Shown here in pieces: positions 23,241 through 31,133 of a stretch of 33,024 nt of DNA. Source of the stretch: an uncultured Bacillaceae bacterium (GTDB lineage: Bacteria > Bacillota > Bacilli > Bacillales > Bacillaceae_L); assembly GCA_947497585.1 (NCBI GenBank), contig CANMHG010000020.1, forward strand, positions 1 through 33,024. The letters are read 5' to 3'. The notes below the pieces were generated by a model. The model did not search any database and had not been told where the DNA came from. It was given only the letters and a program-made list of their open reading frames with translations. Numbering within the stretch: position 1 is the stretch's first letter; each line of letters opens with the position of its first letter. The position numbers and the translations under genes were made by a program.

Positions 23241-24332
23241 TTATTTGGTGTATTCTTTATATATCTTTTGGTGGGAAACAGGGAACGGATATTCACTGAT
23301 TTCCTTCTCTGATACTAGTTTTAGGTTTTCTTGGCCTTCAAATTGGCCGACCAATTTTCCTTTATAGACGGCGATATTCCATATTAAGTGTGAAAACACA
23401 TGTTGAATGGAGGTAAATTGTTCTTTGATTTCGACGGCGAGACCATGTGTTTCCTGAAGGTAATCTTGTAAGTGTTTTTTCTGAACATCATATTCGGTTA
23501 CTGTTTCATGATTAGGAAATTCCCATAGGTTAGCCAGTAATCCCTTGCCAGGTCTTTTGTGAATTATTACATTTCCTTTTGAATCTTCAATTACAACTGC
23601 AGCCATTGCAACTGATCTCGGCTGCTTTTTCTTACTTTTTACTGGAAGTTCTCTTTGGACTCCCTCAGCAAAGGCTTTGCAGTGCTTTTGAACAGGACAT
23701 AATAAGCAAGCTGGGTTTGATGGAATACAAATTAATGCACCTAACTCCATGAGACCTTGATTAAAGTAGGAAGGATTATCTTTTGAGATGATTTCTCTAA
23801 TAATATCTTCAAACTTCTGACGTGTTTTTGTTTTTCCGATATCGTCCCAAATCGATAAAATCCTAGATAGCACCCTCATAACATTGCCATCAACAGCAGG
23901 CTCTGGTACACCATATGCGATACTCAGAATGGCTCCAGTTGTATATGGGCCAACTCCTTTTAGCTTCGAGATCTCTTCAGCAGTATTAGGGACAATTCCG
24001 TTATAGGATTCCTTTACCTCTCTAACACCCGCTTGTAGATTTCGCGCTCTTGAGTAATATCCAAGCCCTTCCCATGCCTTTAGGACCTTTTCCTCATCTG
24101 CCTCAGCTAAAGCGTCTATCGTTGGAAACTGCTCTATGAAGTTGTTAAAATAAGGGATAACCGTATCAACTCGTGTTTGCTGTAGCATAATTTCGGATAT
24201 CCATACTTTATAAGGGTCTTTATTTTTGCGCCAAGGAAGATCTCTATTTTCCTTTTCAAACCAAGTAATTAAATCATCCTGAAATTCATTTATAGAAAAA
24301 TGTTCTAGTATCTCTTTAGTTGTATTGTTCAT
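23241..24332 (-). CDS. mutY: A/G-specific adenine DNA glycosylase MutY
   Basis: Removes adenine mispaired with 8-oxoguanine or guanine, preventing G-to-T mutations. The 363 residues contain the HhH-GPD domain with catalytic Glu47 (SEIMLQQT), the helix-hairpin-helix LKGVGPYTTGA (124-134) and Asp148 (AVDGNVMRV). The 4Fe-4S cysteines are 202, 209, 212 and 218 (Cys-x6-Cys-x2-Cys-x5-Cys). A NUDIX-like C-terminal domain (about 235-360) recognises 8-oxoG. It is the ortholog of B. subtilis YfhQ and in the same place. A short 102-residue gene lies 30 bases upstream on the same strand and may be co-transcribed. Confidence 0.96.
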   Translation of the reverse strand: MNNTTKEILEHFSINEFQDDLITWFEKENRDLPWRKNKDPYKVWISEIMLQQTRVDTVIPYFNNFIEQFPTIDALAEADEEKVLKAWEGLGYYSRARNLQAGVREVKESYNGIVPNTAEEISKLKGVGPYTTGAILSIAYGVPEPAVDGNVMRVLSRILSIWDDIGKTKTRQKFEDIIREIISKDNPSYFNQGLMELGALICIPSNPACLLCPVQKHCKAFAEGVQRELPVKSKKKQPRSVAMAAVVIEDSKGNVIIHKRPGKGLLANLWEFPNHETVTEYDVQKKHLQDYLQETHGLAVEIKEQFTSIQHVFSHLIWNIAVYKGKLVGQFEGQENLKLVSEKEISEYPFPVSHQKIYKEYTK

Positions 24333-24362
24333 TTTTCCCCCCAGGTTGTCCGTAAAAAGTGG

Positions 24363-24671
24363 TTATGAGCTCTTTTTTAAAGCCCAATACTGAATACTCG
24401 CTCCCCCACCTTCAACAAAGTTTTCAAAATGAGTGAAGATCTCATGACTCTTAGAGGTACGTATCTTTTTTAAGGCGTAAAAATGAGCCTCTGTAGGTAC
24501 CTGAAAGACTTCAATGTATTTGTTCGTTTGGTGGATTGAAGAATACCATTCAATTCTTTCTGCACCGAACTCAGATAGTAATGATATCACATTTTTCATA
24601 AGTTGTTCATATTGATGATTAAAAGTCTTTTTAACTTCATATTCAATAAAAACCTGAAAGCTATTTGACAT
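24363..24671 (-). CDS. Uncharacterised 102-residue protein upstream of mutY
   Basis: I do not recognise a named family. The protein is soluble, with an alternating pattern (FQVFIEYEVKK, then helix, then RIEWYSSI, then YIEVFQVP, then helix, then IQYWALKK) that resembles a ferredoxin-like dimeric alpha/beta barrel such as small monooxygenase-like or stress proteins; this is a fold guess only. AAGGAG about 11 bases upstream supports the ATG at 24671; an in-frame GTG four codons earlier lies within that ribosome binding site. It is 30 bases ahead of mutY on the same strand, so co-transcription is likely. It is divergent from yfhP. Confidence 0.75.
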   Translation of the reverse strand: MSNSFQVFIEYEVKKTFNHQYEQLMKNVISLLSEFGAERIEWYSSIHQTNKYIEVFQVPTEAHFYALKKIRTSKSHEIFTHFENFVEGGGASIQYWALKKSS

Positions 24672-24752
24672 TCTTTTTGTCACTCCTTTTAAAATCTATA
24701 TAGTTGGATAAATTAAAGTGAAGAAGTTTCATGCTTAAGGAGGTTAATCTGA

Positions 24753-25733
24753 TTGGATACAGGTACACATGTAGTCATGGGCCTTGCACTGGGTGGAATT
24801 GCAACAATTGACCCCACTGTATCTGCTCACCCTGCAACTGCCCAGGCAGTCATGTTAGGTGCAATTATCGGTTCACAAGCACCTGACTTAGATACCATAC
24901 TTAAATTAAGAAACAATGCACAATATATTCGGAATCATCGTGGGATTACTCATTCAATTCCAGCCATAATCCTATGGCCACTATTAATTTCAGGGATCAT
25001 TTATTATTTTTTACCAAACGCGAACTTTTTCCACTTATGGATTTGGACATTTATTGGTGTAATCCTTCATGTTTTTGTCGACATATTTAACGCTTATGGA
25101 ACCCAAGCCCTTCGACCATTTTCGAAAAAATGGGTCGCTTTAGGAGTAATTAACACATTTGATCCTTTCATTTTTTTCATGCACATCGTGGGAATCTTGC
25201 TATGGGGCTATGGCGCACATCCCGGATACACCTTTTTAACCATTTACGCGATTCTTATCGGCTACTACATTTTACGGTTTAGTCAACGTAGAAAAGTGGC
25301 GAATGCTGTCAGTGAAAAAATTGAAAATATCGAAGAAATCATTATTTCACCAACGTACCGATTCAACCAGTGGCACATTGCCGTTACGACTGACCGTTAT
25401 TTTTACGTTGCTCGTGCGGTTGACAACGAGATTGTCATTCATGATAAGTTTGAAAAATGCCCACTTCCTGAGTCACCCTTGTTTAATGCAGCTAAAAAAG
25501 ATAAAAACATATCTGCTTTTTTATCTTTTTCACCAGTTTATCGATGGGAAGTTGATGAATATGATGATCACTATGAAGTTCGATTCATTGATTTACGATA
25601 CAGAAGTAAAGGGTACTACCCCTTTGTCGCAGTCGTACAGCTTGATGCAAAATTAGAAATTGTAAGCTCTTATACAGGCTGGATTTTTAGTGAAGAAAAA
25701 TTGAGGAAGAAACTTGAGTTACTACCAAATTAA
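24753..25733 (+). CDS. yfhP: Membrane-bound metal-dependent hydrolase family protein YfhP
   Basis: A 326-residue protein of the YdjM/YfhP family (annotated as metal-dependent hydrolase). The N-terminal half contains the family's His/Asp pattern: GTHVVMGLALGG (His6), SQAPDLDTI (about 42-50), NHRGITHSIP (about 63-72) and LHVFVDIFNAYGTQ (about 108-121), set among about four membrane segments; the C-terminal third (about 190-326) is soluble. The exact reaction is not established. The start is TTG at 24753, with AAGGAGG nine bases upstream; no ATG is available nearby. It is in the same place next to mutY as in B. subtilis and has its own terminator. Confidence 0.87.
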   Translation: MDTGTHVVMGLALGGIATIDPTVSAHPATAQAVMLGAIIGSQAPDLDTILKLRNNAQYIRNHRGITHSIPAIILWPLLISGIIYYFLPNANFFHLWIWTFIGVILHVFVDIFNAYGTQALRPFSKKWVALGVINTFDPFIFFMHIVGILLWGYGAHPGYTFLTIYAILIGYYILRFSQRRKVANAVSEKIENIEEIIISPTYRFNQWHIAVTTDRYFYVARAVDNEIVIHDKFEKCPLPESPLFNAAKKDKNISAFLSFSPVYRWEVDEYDDHYEVRFIDLRYRSKGYYPFVAVVQLDAKLEIVSSYTGWIFSEEKLRKKLELLPN

Positions 25734-25737
25734 AAAG

Positions 25738-25766
25738 AGGCGGAGGTCCTAGAACCTTCGCCTTTT
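25738..25766 (+). terminator. yfhP terminator (probably bidirectional)
   Basis: AGGCGGAGGT (25738-25747) and ACCTTCGCCT (25754-25763) form a 10-bp stem with one G-T pair, followed by TTT on the plus strand and TCTTTTTAA on the minus strand. It abuts the yfhJ stop codon at 25765-25767. Confidence 0.85.
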
Positions 25767-26037
25767 AATGTTGCAAATAATCATCCTGATTTAGCAAGTG
25801 TTTATATTTTGGATTGTTTGTAACAAACTCATGTAGGTTAGCACCATACTGGTTGATCCATTGGGTTACAATTTTCTCTGTTACTTCTTTGCCTTTATAA
25901 TTATATCCCGCTTTAGCATAAGATGTTTCAAAATCATCCCATAATAATTCAACCCAAGTTTTTGCCTGGGCATAGGAAAGACTTTCGTTTTTTTCTAAAA
26001 GATATGCTGTTAACTTTTCATAATAATCGTTCATCAT
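25765..26037 (-). CDS. yfhJ: WVELL-family protein YfhJ
   Basis: A 90-residue soluble protein with the WVELL signature that names the family (AKTWVELLWDDFETSYAKAG, about 26-45), followed by YKGKEVTEKIVTQWINQYG. Function is unknown; B. subtilis YfhJ is nearly the same length and also neighbours sspK. AAAGGTGG lies just before two adjacent ATG codons (26037 and 26034); I use the first. The open frame extends another 31 codons upstream with no ribosome binding site. It is divergent from sspK. Confidence 0.88.
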   Translation of the reverse strand: MMNDYYEKLTAYLLEKNESLSYAQAKTWVELLWDDFETSYAKAGYNYKGKEVTEKIVTQWINQYGANLHEFVTNNPKYKHLLNQDDYLQH

Positions 26038-26174
26038 TTTTCCACCTTTCTGGTAATATTTCACGTTGCAAATAACACATACTAACACTTGAAAAACCCA
26101 TACTAATATTACGTGTTTAAAGAAAAACACATTTCTTTTTACACGATACTTGTGTTTTAGGAGGAATACTCTAT

Positions 26175-26339
26175 ATGGTTAGAAACAAAGAAAGAGGTTT
26201 CCCTAATCAAAACAACAACAAGTTTGAAGGTGAGCCAAGAGCAAAAGCTGAATATAATTCACGCCGAGCTGATGGCACAATTAACACTCACCCACAGGAA
26301 CGAATGAGAGCATCGGGTAGACGACAAGACCACTTTTAA
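26175..26339 (+). CDS. sspK: Small acid-soluble spore protein SspK
   Basis: A 54-residue basic protein starting MVRNKERGFPNQNNNKFEGE and continuing with PRAKAEYNSRRADG, then THPQERMRASGRR. This matches B. subtilis SspK (50 residues) closely over its length, with a slightly longer C-terminus. It is a minor forespore SASP. AGGAGG lies about 10 bases before the ATG. Two CATACTA heptamers upstream (26078-26084 and 26099-26105) match the sigma-G -10 consensus, though neither has a clear -35 at the right distance. It sits between yfhJ and the YpzG-like gene. Confidence 0.93.
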   Translation: MVRNKERGFPNQNNNKFEGEPRAKAEYNSRRADGTINTHPQERMRASGRRQDHF

Positions 26340-26406
26340 AAAGTGAATCAGTTTAAAAATTTCTGATTAGCATAAGATTCCTTATTCAACAGCGGAGGTG
26401 CTTAGA

Positions 26407-26568
26407 TTGGGAAAGCATACTAAGAAGAAGTTTTACGATAATCTTTATTCAAATCCTTTTCAACAAGCTTGGGCCAACCCAAAACATTCTTGGGCTCAAG
26501 TTAATGGTGAGACAAAACAGACACAAAACCAAATTATTCTTGAAAACCAAACTAGAAAGCGTTCATAA
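26407..26568 (+). CDS. YpzG-like small protein
   Basis: A 53-residue basic, Asn/Gln-rich protein: MGKHTKKKFYDNLYSNPFQQ, then AWANPKHSWAQVNGETKQTQ and a final ENQTRKRS. The WANPKH...QVNGET core resembles the YpzG-like family of Bacillus, which has no assigned function; I name the family from memory of that core. The start is TTG at 26407, with GGAGGTG eight bases upstream. It follows sspK by 67 bases with no hairpin between, so both may be on one transcript, and it ends in a strong terminator. A spore-related role is plausible from context. Confidence 0.72.
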   Translation: MGKHTKKKFYDNLYSNPFQQAWANPKHSWAQVNGETKQTQNQIILENQTRKRS

Positions 26569-26573
26569 CTTTT

Positions 26574-26608
26574 AGGATAAGCTAGTTTTTGCTAGCTTAT
26601 CCTTTTTT
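26574..26608 (+). terminator. Terminator after the YpzG-like gene
   Basis: AGGATAAGCTAG (26574-26585) and CTAGCTTATCCT (26592-26603) form a perfect 12-bp stem with a 6-base loop, followed by TTTTT. The right arm contains the yfhH stop codon (26597-26599). Confidence 0.92.
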
Positions 26609-26914
26609 AATGAGCATTGATATAGGTAGTGCGTCTTCCTCTTTACTTCCTTCACGATTTCCCCATGCAAAAATACCGTTCATATAGTCAATTTTAAAAG
26701 TAGCCCCTGGGTCACCCTCAATTTCATAAACTTCTCCCGGTTTAAAGTCATCGGGATTTAAAAGGTAAGCTTTCGCCATTACCACCTTGCGCTCAAGCAC
26801 CGCATATTCATTAACCATTCCAAGCTGTTCAGCTTTTCGCGCCTTTTCAGTAAGTGTTGCAATTTCTTGCTTCAATTCATACTCACTCATTTGGCTATAT
26901 CTTTTCTCTTGCAT
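26597..26914 (-). CDS. yfhH: DUF1811 family protein YfhH
   Basis: A 105-residue cytosolic protein of the YfhH/DUF1811 family, about the length of the B. subtilis protein. The N-terminal half (about 1-55) is a helical hairpin (YSQMSEYELKQEIATLTEKA, then VLERKVVMAKAYLL); the C-terminal half is a small SH3-like beta domain (KPGEVYEIEGDPGATFKIDY, then IFAWGNREG). Function is unknown. AGGAG lies before the ATG. Its last codons overlap the hairpin that terminates the convergent YpzG-like gene. In B. subtilis yfhH neighbours recX, as here except for one SDR gene between. Confidence 0.88.
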   Translation of the reverse strand: MQEKRYSQMSEYELKQEIATLTEKARKAEQLGMVNEYAVLERKVVMAKAYLLNPDDFKPGEVYEIEGDPGATFKIDYMNGIFAWGNREGSKEEDALPISMLIKKG

Positions 26915-27040
26915 ATATTTCCACTCCTATTTGTAAAAACTCTTATTAAATTATAGAAGAAAATTAGGACTTAATACAATCTTTAAGGATATAACGTATA
27001 ATGGTACTACAATTATTCCCTTATTAAAGGTGGAGTTCAC

Positions 27041-27709
27041 TTGGAGACAATCTTAATTACAGGTGCAGGTTCAGGCTTAGGAAAAGAATTAGCCCTTCAA
27101 TATGCAGATAAAGGACATCATATACTATTAGTCGGAAGAACACTTGATAAACTATTGGATACAGAAAAACAAATTAGTACTAACGGTGGAAAAGCAACAT
27201 CTTATGCTGTGGATATAGGTAATGTGGATCAAGTTGAGAAATGGACTGAAACCATTTTAAAAACACATAAGATTTCACTTTTGATCAATAATGCAGGTGT
27301 CGGCTATTTCGGTCCTCTTACCTCATTAACTAATACGCAAGTGGAAGAGATGATTCACACAAACATCACGGGTACCATAAATGTTACAAAGTCACTACTA
27401 CCACATCTACTTGCCCATCCAAACACAAAAATAATGAACATCATTTCAACTGCTGGACAAAAAGGCAAAGTAAACGAATCTGTTTATGTTGCTTGTAAAT
27501 ATGCCATTAGAGGATTCACTGAAAGCTTGATAAAAGAGCTTGAAACGTCTTCCACGTCTGTCACTGCTGTTTATATGGGAGGCATGGATACTCCATTTTG
27601 GAACAATGCCCCTCGCCATATCAAAGACAAAAACAGACTCCGCACACCGAAGGAAATCGCTTCTATCATTATAAGTGAGTTTAATGGGCAGGCAGAGTTG
27701 TTTGTGTAA
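27041..27709 (+). CDS. Short-chain dehydrogenase/reductase
   Basis: A 222-residue classical SDR that would use NAD(P)H on an unknown substrate. The Rossmann motif TGAGSGLG lies at 7-14 (Arg33 in GRTLDKL suggests an NADPH preference, inferred) and NNAG at 83-86. The catalytic Ser136, Tyr149 and Lys153 are in order (STAGQKG, then VYVACKYA), with normal Tyr-x3-Lys spacing. It is slightly shorter than the usual 240-260 residues; the C-terminal substrate-loop region is reduced. The start is TTG at 27041, preceded by AGGTGGAG. It is a single gene, opposite in direction to yfhH and recX, followed by a repeat-rich gap. Confidence 0.88.
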   Translation: METILITGAGSGLGKELALQYADKGHHILLVGRTLDKLLDTEKQISTNGGKATSYAVDIGNVDQVEKWTETILKTHKISLLINNAGVGYFGPLTSLTNTQVEEMIHTNITGTINVTKSLLPHLLAHPNTKIMNIISTAGQKGKVNESVYVACKYAIRGFTESLIKELETSSTSVTAVYMGGMDTPFWNNAPRHIKDKNRLRTPKEIASIIISEFNGQAELFV

Positions 27710-27735
27710 GAAGTGCTGCAGAAAGGAAGTTACTC

Positions 27736-27911
27736 GGACTCAGATTCCGCTATTTCAGAAAAACAGCAGTATTTTAGACTTTCGTGGACTCACATACCGT
27801 TATTTGCCAAAAACAGGCTCTTTTTACCTTCAATTTGGGCAAATAGTGGAATCTGAGTCCTTTTCAAAAGCAAAAACAGCAGCTTTTATGACATAACGGA
27901 TTCTCAGTCCA
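27736..27911. repeat. Inverted four-unit array of about 50-bp repeats
   Basis: Two direct units start GGACTCAGATTCCGCTATTT (27738) and GGACTCACATACCGTTATTT (27787). Two further units lie on the opposite strand, starting GGACTCAGATTCCACTATTT (reading down from 27860) and GGACTGAGAATCCGTTATG (down from 27910). Spacing is about 50 bases on each side, so the block reads A-B-B'-A' and could fold into a giant hairpin. It fills most of the 285 bases between the SDR gene and recX; no gene is present. Confidence 0.85.
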
Positions 27912-27933
27912 CATAATAGCACCGAAGAGTTCC

Positions 27934-27978
27934 GCACTCCGCGGCAAGCAAATGACTGCAGCGGAAAGGTACGGTCTA
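27934..27978 (+). repeat. Fragment of the dispersed 128-bp repeat
   Basis: CTCCGCGGCAAGCAAATGAC, then TGCAGCGGAAAGGTACGG, corresponds with several changes to the right end of the elements at 1729-1856 and 21577-21703. Only this end is present, so it looks like a decayed or truncated copy. Confidence 0.6.
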
Positions 27979-27994
27979 AGTTTAAAGAGCGACC

Positions 27995-28816
27995 CTACTC
28001 CTCCTCTTTCATCGCTTCAATAAACCTCGAAATCAAATCCATAGAAAAACCTTTCCTATAAAGAGCCTGCTTCATCTTCTGCTCATACTCCCAGCCCTCA
28101 TATTGCTTATACCGGCTATGCGCTTTACGCCCCTGATATTGGACCGCTTCCCATTCTTCATCTTTTTCTGGATCATCAGCGTCAGTTGCAAGCTCTTCAT
28201 TCACAATCTGAATAACATCCCATGAAAAGCCTTTGCGCATTAACATCTCTTCCGTTTTCTGTTTTTGTTGAATTTTAGATACCTTATTTGCCTTTTTCTG
28301 AATTTTATTTGTAAGCTTTAACGCTGTTTCAACTTGGTCTTCTTTACTAAACAAAGCTAAACTCGATTCAATAATATCCCCTGATACTCCTTTTTCGAAT
28401 AGCTCTTGTTTTATGATGCCAGGACCCTTACTGCTCGTATTGATTTGCGTTTTTACATACGCTTCGGCAAACTCCAAATCATTTACATAATTTAATGATT
28501 TTAACTTATGTATGATTTCTGGAATGACTTGGTCGTCGACTTCTTTACTTTTTAGATGTGCGACTATTTCTTTCTCTGACCGCATACGATATGACAAAAA
28601 TACCAGCGCCTGATTATATGCCTTCTTTATATCATCCTCAAACTGAATTTCTGTTAAATCAAGCTCATCTAATTCTAAGCCTTTTTTCAGCTGAAACTTT
28701 ATTAAAACATCTTGATTCACACTAAAAGCATATTCCTCGCCTTTTCCGTAGTCGATGAACACATTATAACGTTCTTTATTTTTTTGTTGTGTGGTAATCT
28801 TGGTAATATAAGCCAT
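27995..28816 (-). CDS. recX: Regulatory protein RecX
   Basis: A 273-residue all-helical protein that binds RecA filaments and modulates recombination and SOS activity. It has a short N-terminal beta segment (AYITKITTQQKNKERYNVFI) and then three-helix RecX repeats: about 70-120 (ALVFLSYRMRSEKEIVAHLK), about 125-180 (EAYVKTQINTSSKGPGIIKQ) and about 185-265. That is the longer Bacillus form. GAGGTGAT lies just before the ATG at 28816; an in-frame GTG three codons earlier overlaps that ribosome binding site. It is divergent from yfhF, with 45 bases between the starts, as in B. subtilis (yfhG/yfhF). Confidence 0.94.
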   Translation of the reverse strand: MAYITKITTQQKNKERYNVFIDYGKGEEYAFSVNQDVLIKFQLKKGLELDELDLTEIQFEDDIKKAYNQALVFLSYRMRSEKEIVAHLKSKEVDDQVIPEIIHKLKSLNYVNDLEFAEAYVKTQINTSSKGPGIIKQELFEKGVSGDIIESSLALFSKEDQVETALKLTNKIQKKANKVSKIQQKQKTEEMLMRKGFSWDVIQIVNEELATDADDPEKDEEWEAVQYQGRKAHSRYKQYEGWEYEQKMKQALYRKGFSMDLISRFIEAMKEEE

Positions 28817-28861
28817 GTCTATCACCTCATAAAATCTAACTTAATTATAGGGGGTCTTTAT

Positions 28862-29773
28862 TTGAATATTGCAATCGCAGGTGGCACAGGATTTGTTGGA
28901 ACCTCGTTGACAAATTATCTCATATCAAAAGGACATACTGTTTTTATTTTAACTCGAAATGTAAACAATAAGAAAGAACAACACCCTAACTTACATTATG
29001 TAAAATGGTTAAGTCCAGATTCTACTCCAGAGGCAGAGCTAACCTCAATAGATGCAATTGTGAATCTGGCTGGAGAATCGATTAATAGTGGTAGATGGAC
29101 GACGGAAAGAAAAAAGAGGATTTTAGCTAGTAGAATACATGCTACTGAGAAAGTTGTTGACTTAATTTCTACATTAGCAAAAAAACCAGAAGTGCTGGTT
29201 AATGCAAGTGCGATTGGTATCTATGGAACCTCGTTAGATGAGACATTTACCGAGAGCTCAACCCGTGTTGGCTCGGACTTTTTAGCAACAACAGTTCATA
29301 CTTGGGAAAAAGAAGCACAAAAAGCCGCAGACCATGGTGTTAGGACTGTGTTAGCCCGCTTTGGAATTATTCTAGGTGAACGTGAAGGAGCTTTACCAAG
29401 AATGGTCTTACCTTATAAGATGTTCATAGGAGGAACAATTGCTTCTGGTCAGCAATGGTTATCTTGGGTTCACATACAAGACGTTGTTCGAATGATTGAA
29501 TTTGCCATTACTCATGAGTCCATCCAAGGACCATTAAATATTACTACCCCTGAACCGAAAAAAATGAAGGACTTCGGCAAAACCATTGGTTCTGTAATTG
29601 GTCGACCTCACTGGTTACCAGTACCAAGCTTTGCCCTACGTCTGCTGTTAGGAGAAATGAGTACCCTCGTAGTAGATGGGCAGAAAGTATTACCTACTAA
29701 GATACAGCAAATGGGCTATAGTTTTCTTTATGAAAACCTTGAAGAAGCACTAGAAAACATACTAAAAACATAG
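28862..29773 (+). CDS. yfhF: TIGR01777-type NAD-dependent epimerase family protein YfhF
   Basis: A 303-residue extended SDR, the length I recall for B. subtilis YfhF. The Rossmann motif GGTGFVG lies at 7-13. The family's typical segments are visible: NLAGESINSGRWTTERKKRI (about 69-88), NASAIGIYGT (about 115-124, where the active-site Tyr lies), VLARFGIILG, and WLSWVHIQDVV (about 199-209). The C-terminus (about 255-303) has the DUF1731-like end with LGEMSTLVVDGQKVLP. Its substrate is unknown. The start is TTG at 28862, with GGGGG seven bases upstream; the frame is open further upstream, but that overlaps recX. The amidohydrolase gene follows 51 bases downstream. Confidence 0.9.
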   Translation: MNIAIAGGTGFVGTSLTNYLISKGHTVFILTRNVNNKKEQHPNLHYVKWLSPDSTPEAELTSIDAIVNLAGESINSGRWTTERKKRILASRIHATEKVVDLISTLAKKPEVLVNASAIGIYGTSLDETFTESSTRVGSDFLATTVHTWEKEAQKAADHGVRTVLARFGIILGEREGALPRMVLPYKMFIGGTIASGQQWLSWVHIQDVVRMIEFAITHESIQGPLNITTPEPKKMKDFGKTIGSVIGRPHWLPVPSFALRLLLGEMSTLVVDGQKVLPTKIQQMGYSFLYENLEEALENILKT

Positions 29774-29824
29774 TATTGTTGAAGCTAGTAAATTTAATTT
29801 TATTGATAGAAATGGGAGTACAAA

Positions 29825-30955
29825 ATGTCAGAGATTTTATTTAAAAATGCAACGATTTATCCTATTACTTCAGCTAAGTTAATGAATGCAGATCTACTCG
29901 TCGAAAATGGCAAAATTAAAGAGATTGGCTTTGGAATACAGCCTACTGAGCAAATGAAGGTTATTGAATGTGATGGCAAACATCTTCTGCCAGGATTGAT
30001 TGATGTTCATACTCATCTTGGTTTATATGATGAAGGAACAGGATGGGCTGGTAACGATGCGAACGAAACAATTGAGCCACTCACACCACATATTCGTGCA
30101 TTAGATAGCGTACATCCGCTAGACCCAGCATTCGGAGATGCCATCCGATATGGTATTACTACAGCACATATTATGCCTGGCAGCTCAAACATTATTGGTG
30201 GTACCACCTCTGTTATCAAAACACATGGTAACAATGTTTCTAAAATGCTGATGCAGCCATTAGCAGGCTTGAAAGTAGCCTTTGGTGAAAATCCAAAACG
30301 AATGCATAGCCATGGGAATAAAGAGTCAATTACGCGAATGGGTATCATGGGGATGCTTAGAGAAACCTTCTATAAAGCAATATACGGAACCCATGCAGAA
30401 AATGATATTCGTGTGATTCCTATTATTAAAGCACTAAAACGAGAAATCCCTGTCCGAATCCATGCCCATCGTGCGGACGATATAATGTCAGCTGTTCGAT
30501 TTGCCGATGAGTTTAATTTAGACTTTAGAATTGAACATTGTACTGAAGGACATTTAATTGTAGATGAATTAGCTGATAGGAATTTAAAGGTTTCCGTTGG
30601 ACCAACACTAACACGCCGTTCAAAGGTTGAATTGAAAAATAAAACCTGGAAAACGTATCAAGTGTTAACTGATAACGGAATTGAAGTTTCAATAACGACT
30701 GATCATCCTTATACACCGATTCAATATTTAAATGTATGTGCTGCAATAGCTGTACGTGAAGGTATGGATGAACATAAAGCGTTAGAAGGAATCACCATAA
30801 CGGCTGCAAGGAACTTAAGAATTGAAGATCAAGTAGGAAGCCTTGAAGTTGGTAAAGATGCTGACATCGTTTTATGGAATCATCATCCGTTTCATTTTCT
30901 TGCAAAACCTGAAATAACAATGATAGGTGGAGACATCGTTTATCAAGGTGATTAA
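29825..30955 (+). CDS. Amidohydrolase, imidazolonepropionase-like
   Basis: A 376-residue metal-dependent hydrolase of the amidohydrolase superfamily. The barrel ligands can be followed in order: His62 and His64 (DVHTHLG), Lys150 (LAGLKVAFG, where many members carry a carboxylated lysine), His213/His215 (RIHAHRADD), His238 (RIEHCTEG) and Asp293 (TTDHP). The small beta-sandwich domain is built from both ends (LLVENGKIKEIG, then SLEVGKDADIVLW). Substrate is unknown; a cyclic amide or peptide-like bond is likely from the family. GGGAG lies before the ATG. It may be on one transcript with yfhF; only a weak hairpin follows. Confidence 0.9.
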   Translation: MSEILFKNATIYPITSAKLMNADLLVENGKIKEIGFGIQPTEQMKVIECDGKHLLPGLIDVHTHLGLYDEGTGWAGNDANETIEPLTPHIRALDSVHPLDPAFGDAIRYGITTAHIMPGSSNIIGGTTSVIKTHGNNVSKMLMQPLAGLKVAFGENPKRMHSHGNKESITRMGIMGMLRETFYKAIYGTHAENDIRVIPIIKALKREIPVRIHAHRADDIMSAVRFADEFNLDFRIEHCTEGHLIVDELADRNLKVSVGPTLTRRSKVELKNKTWKTYQVLTDNGIEVSITTDHPYTPIQYLNVCAAIAVREGMDEHKALEGITITAARNLRIEDQVGSLEVGKDADIVLWNHHPFHFLAKPEITMIGGDIVYQGD

Positions 30956-30981
30956 GGGATTTTTACGCCCTTTGACACCGC

Positions 30982-31009
30982 TCGACAAATGTAAACTTTA
31001 TTCGTCGAA
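30982..31009. promoter_or_regulatory. Two Spo0A-box-like sequences upstream of the GNAT leader
   Basis: TCGACAAA at 30982-30989 and TTCGTCGAA at 31001-31009 each differ from TTTGTCGAA by about one base (the first on the minus strand). The 314-base gap between the amidohydrolase and GNAT genes holds these, an AT-rich stretch with a possible -10 (TATTAT, 31073-31078), and the structured leader. Confidence 0.3.
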
Positions 31010-31133
31010 TTATAGAAGAAATTTACATTAAATTTTTACAAAAAAGTAGTATCTTTTTCATTTAATTTTTAGTATTATACGTTAGTAATTAAAAAATTTA
31101 ATAACTTAACTTAAATAATCTGTGATTATTTAT

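Noticed and set aside
26078..26105. Firm sigma-G promoter for sspK
   Set aside because: CATACTA occurs twice, but no matching -35 lies at 17-18 bases, so it is mentioned only as a possibility in the gene entry.
30956..30982. Terminator after the amidohydrolase gene
   Set aside because: AAGGG and CCCTT can pair, but the stem is 5 bp with no T-run.
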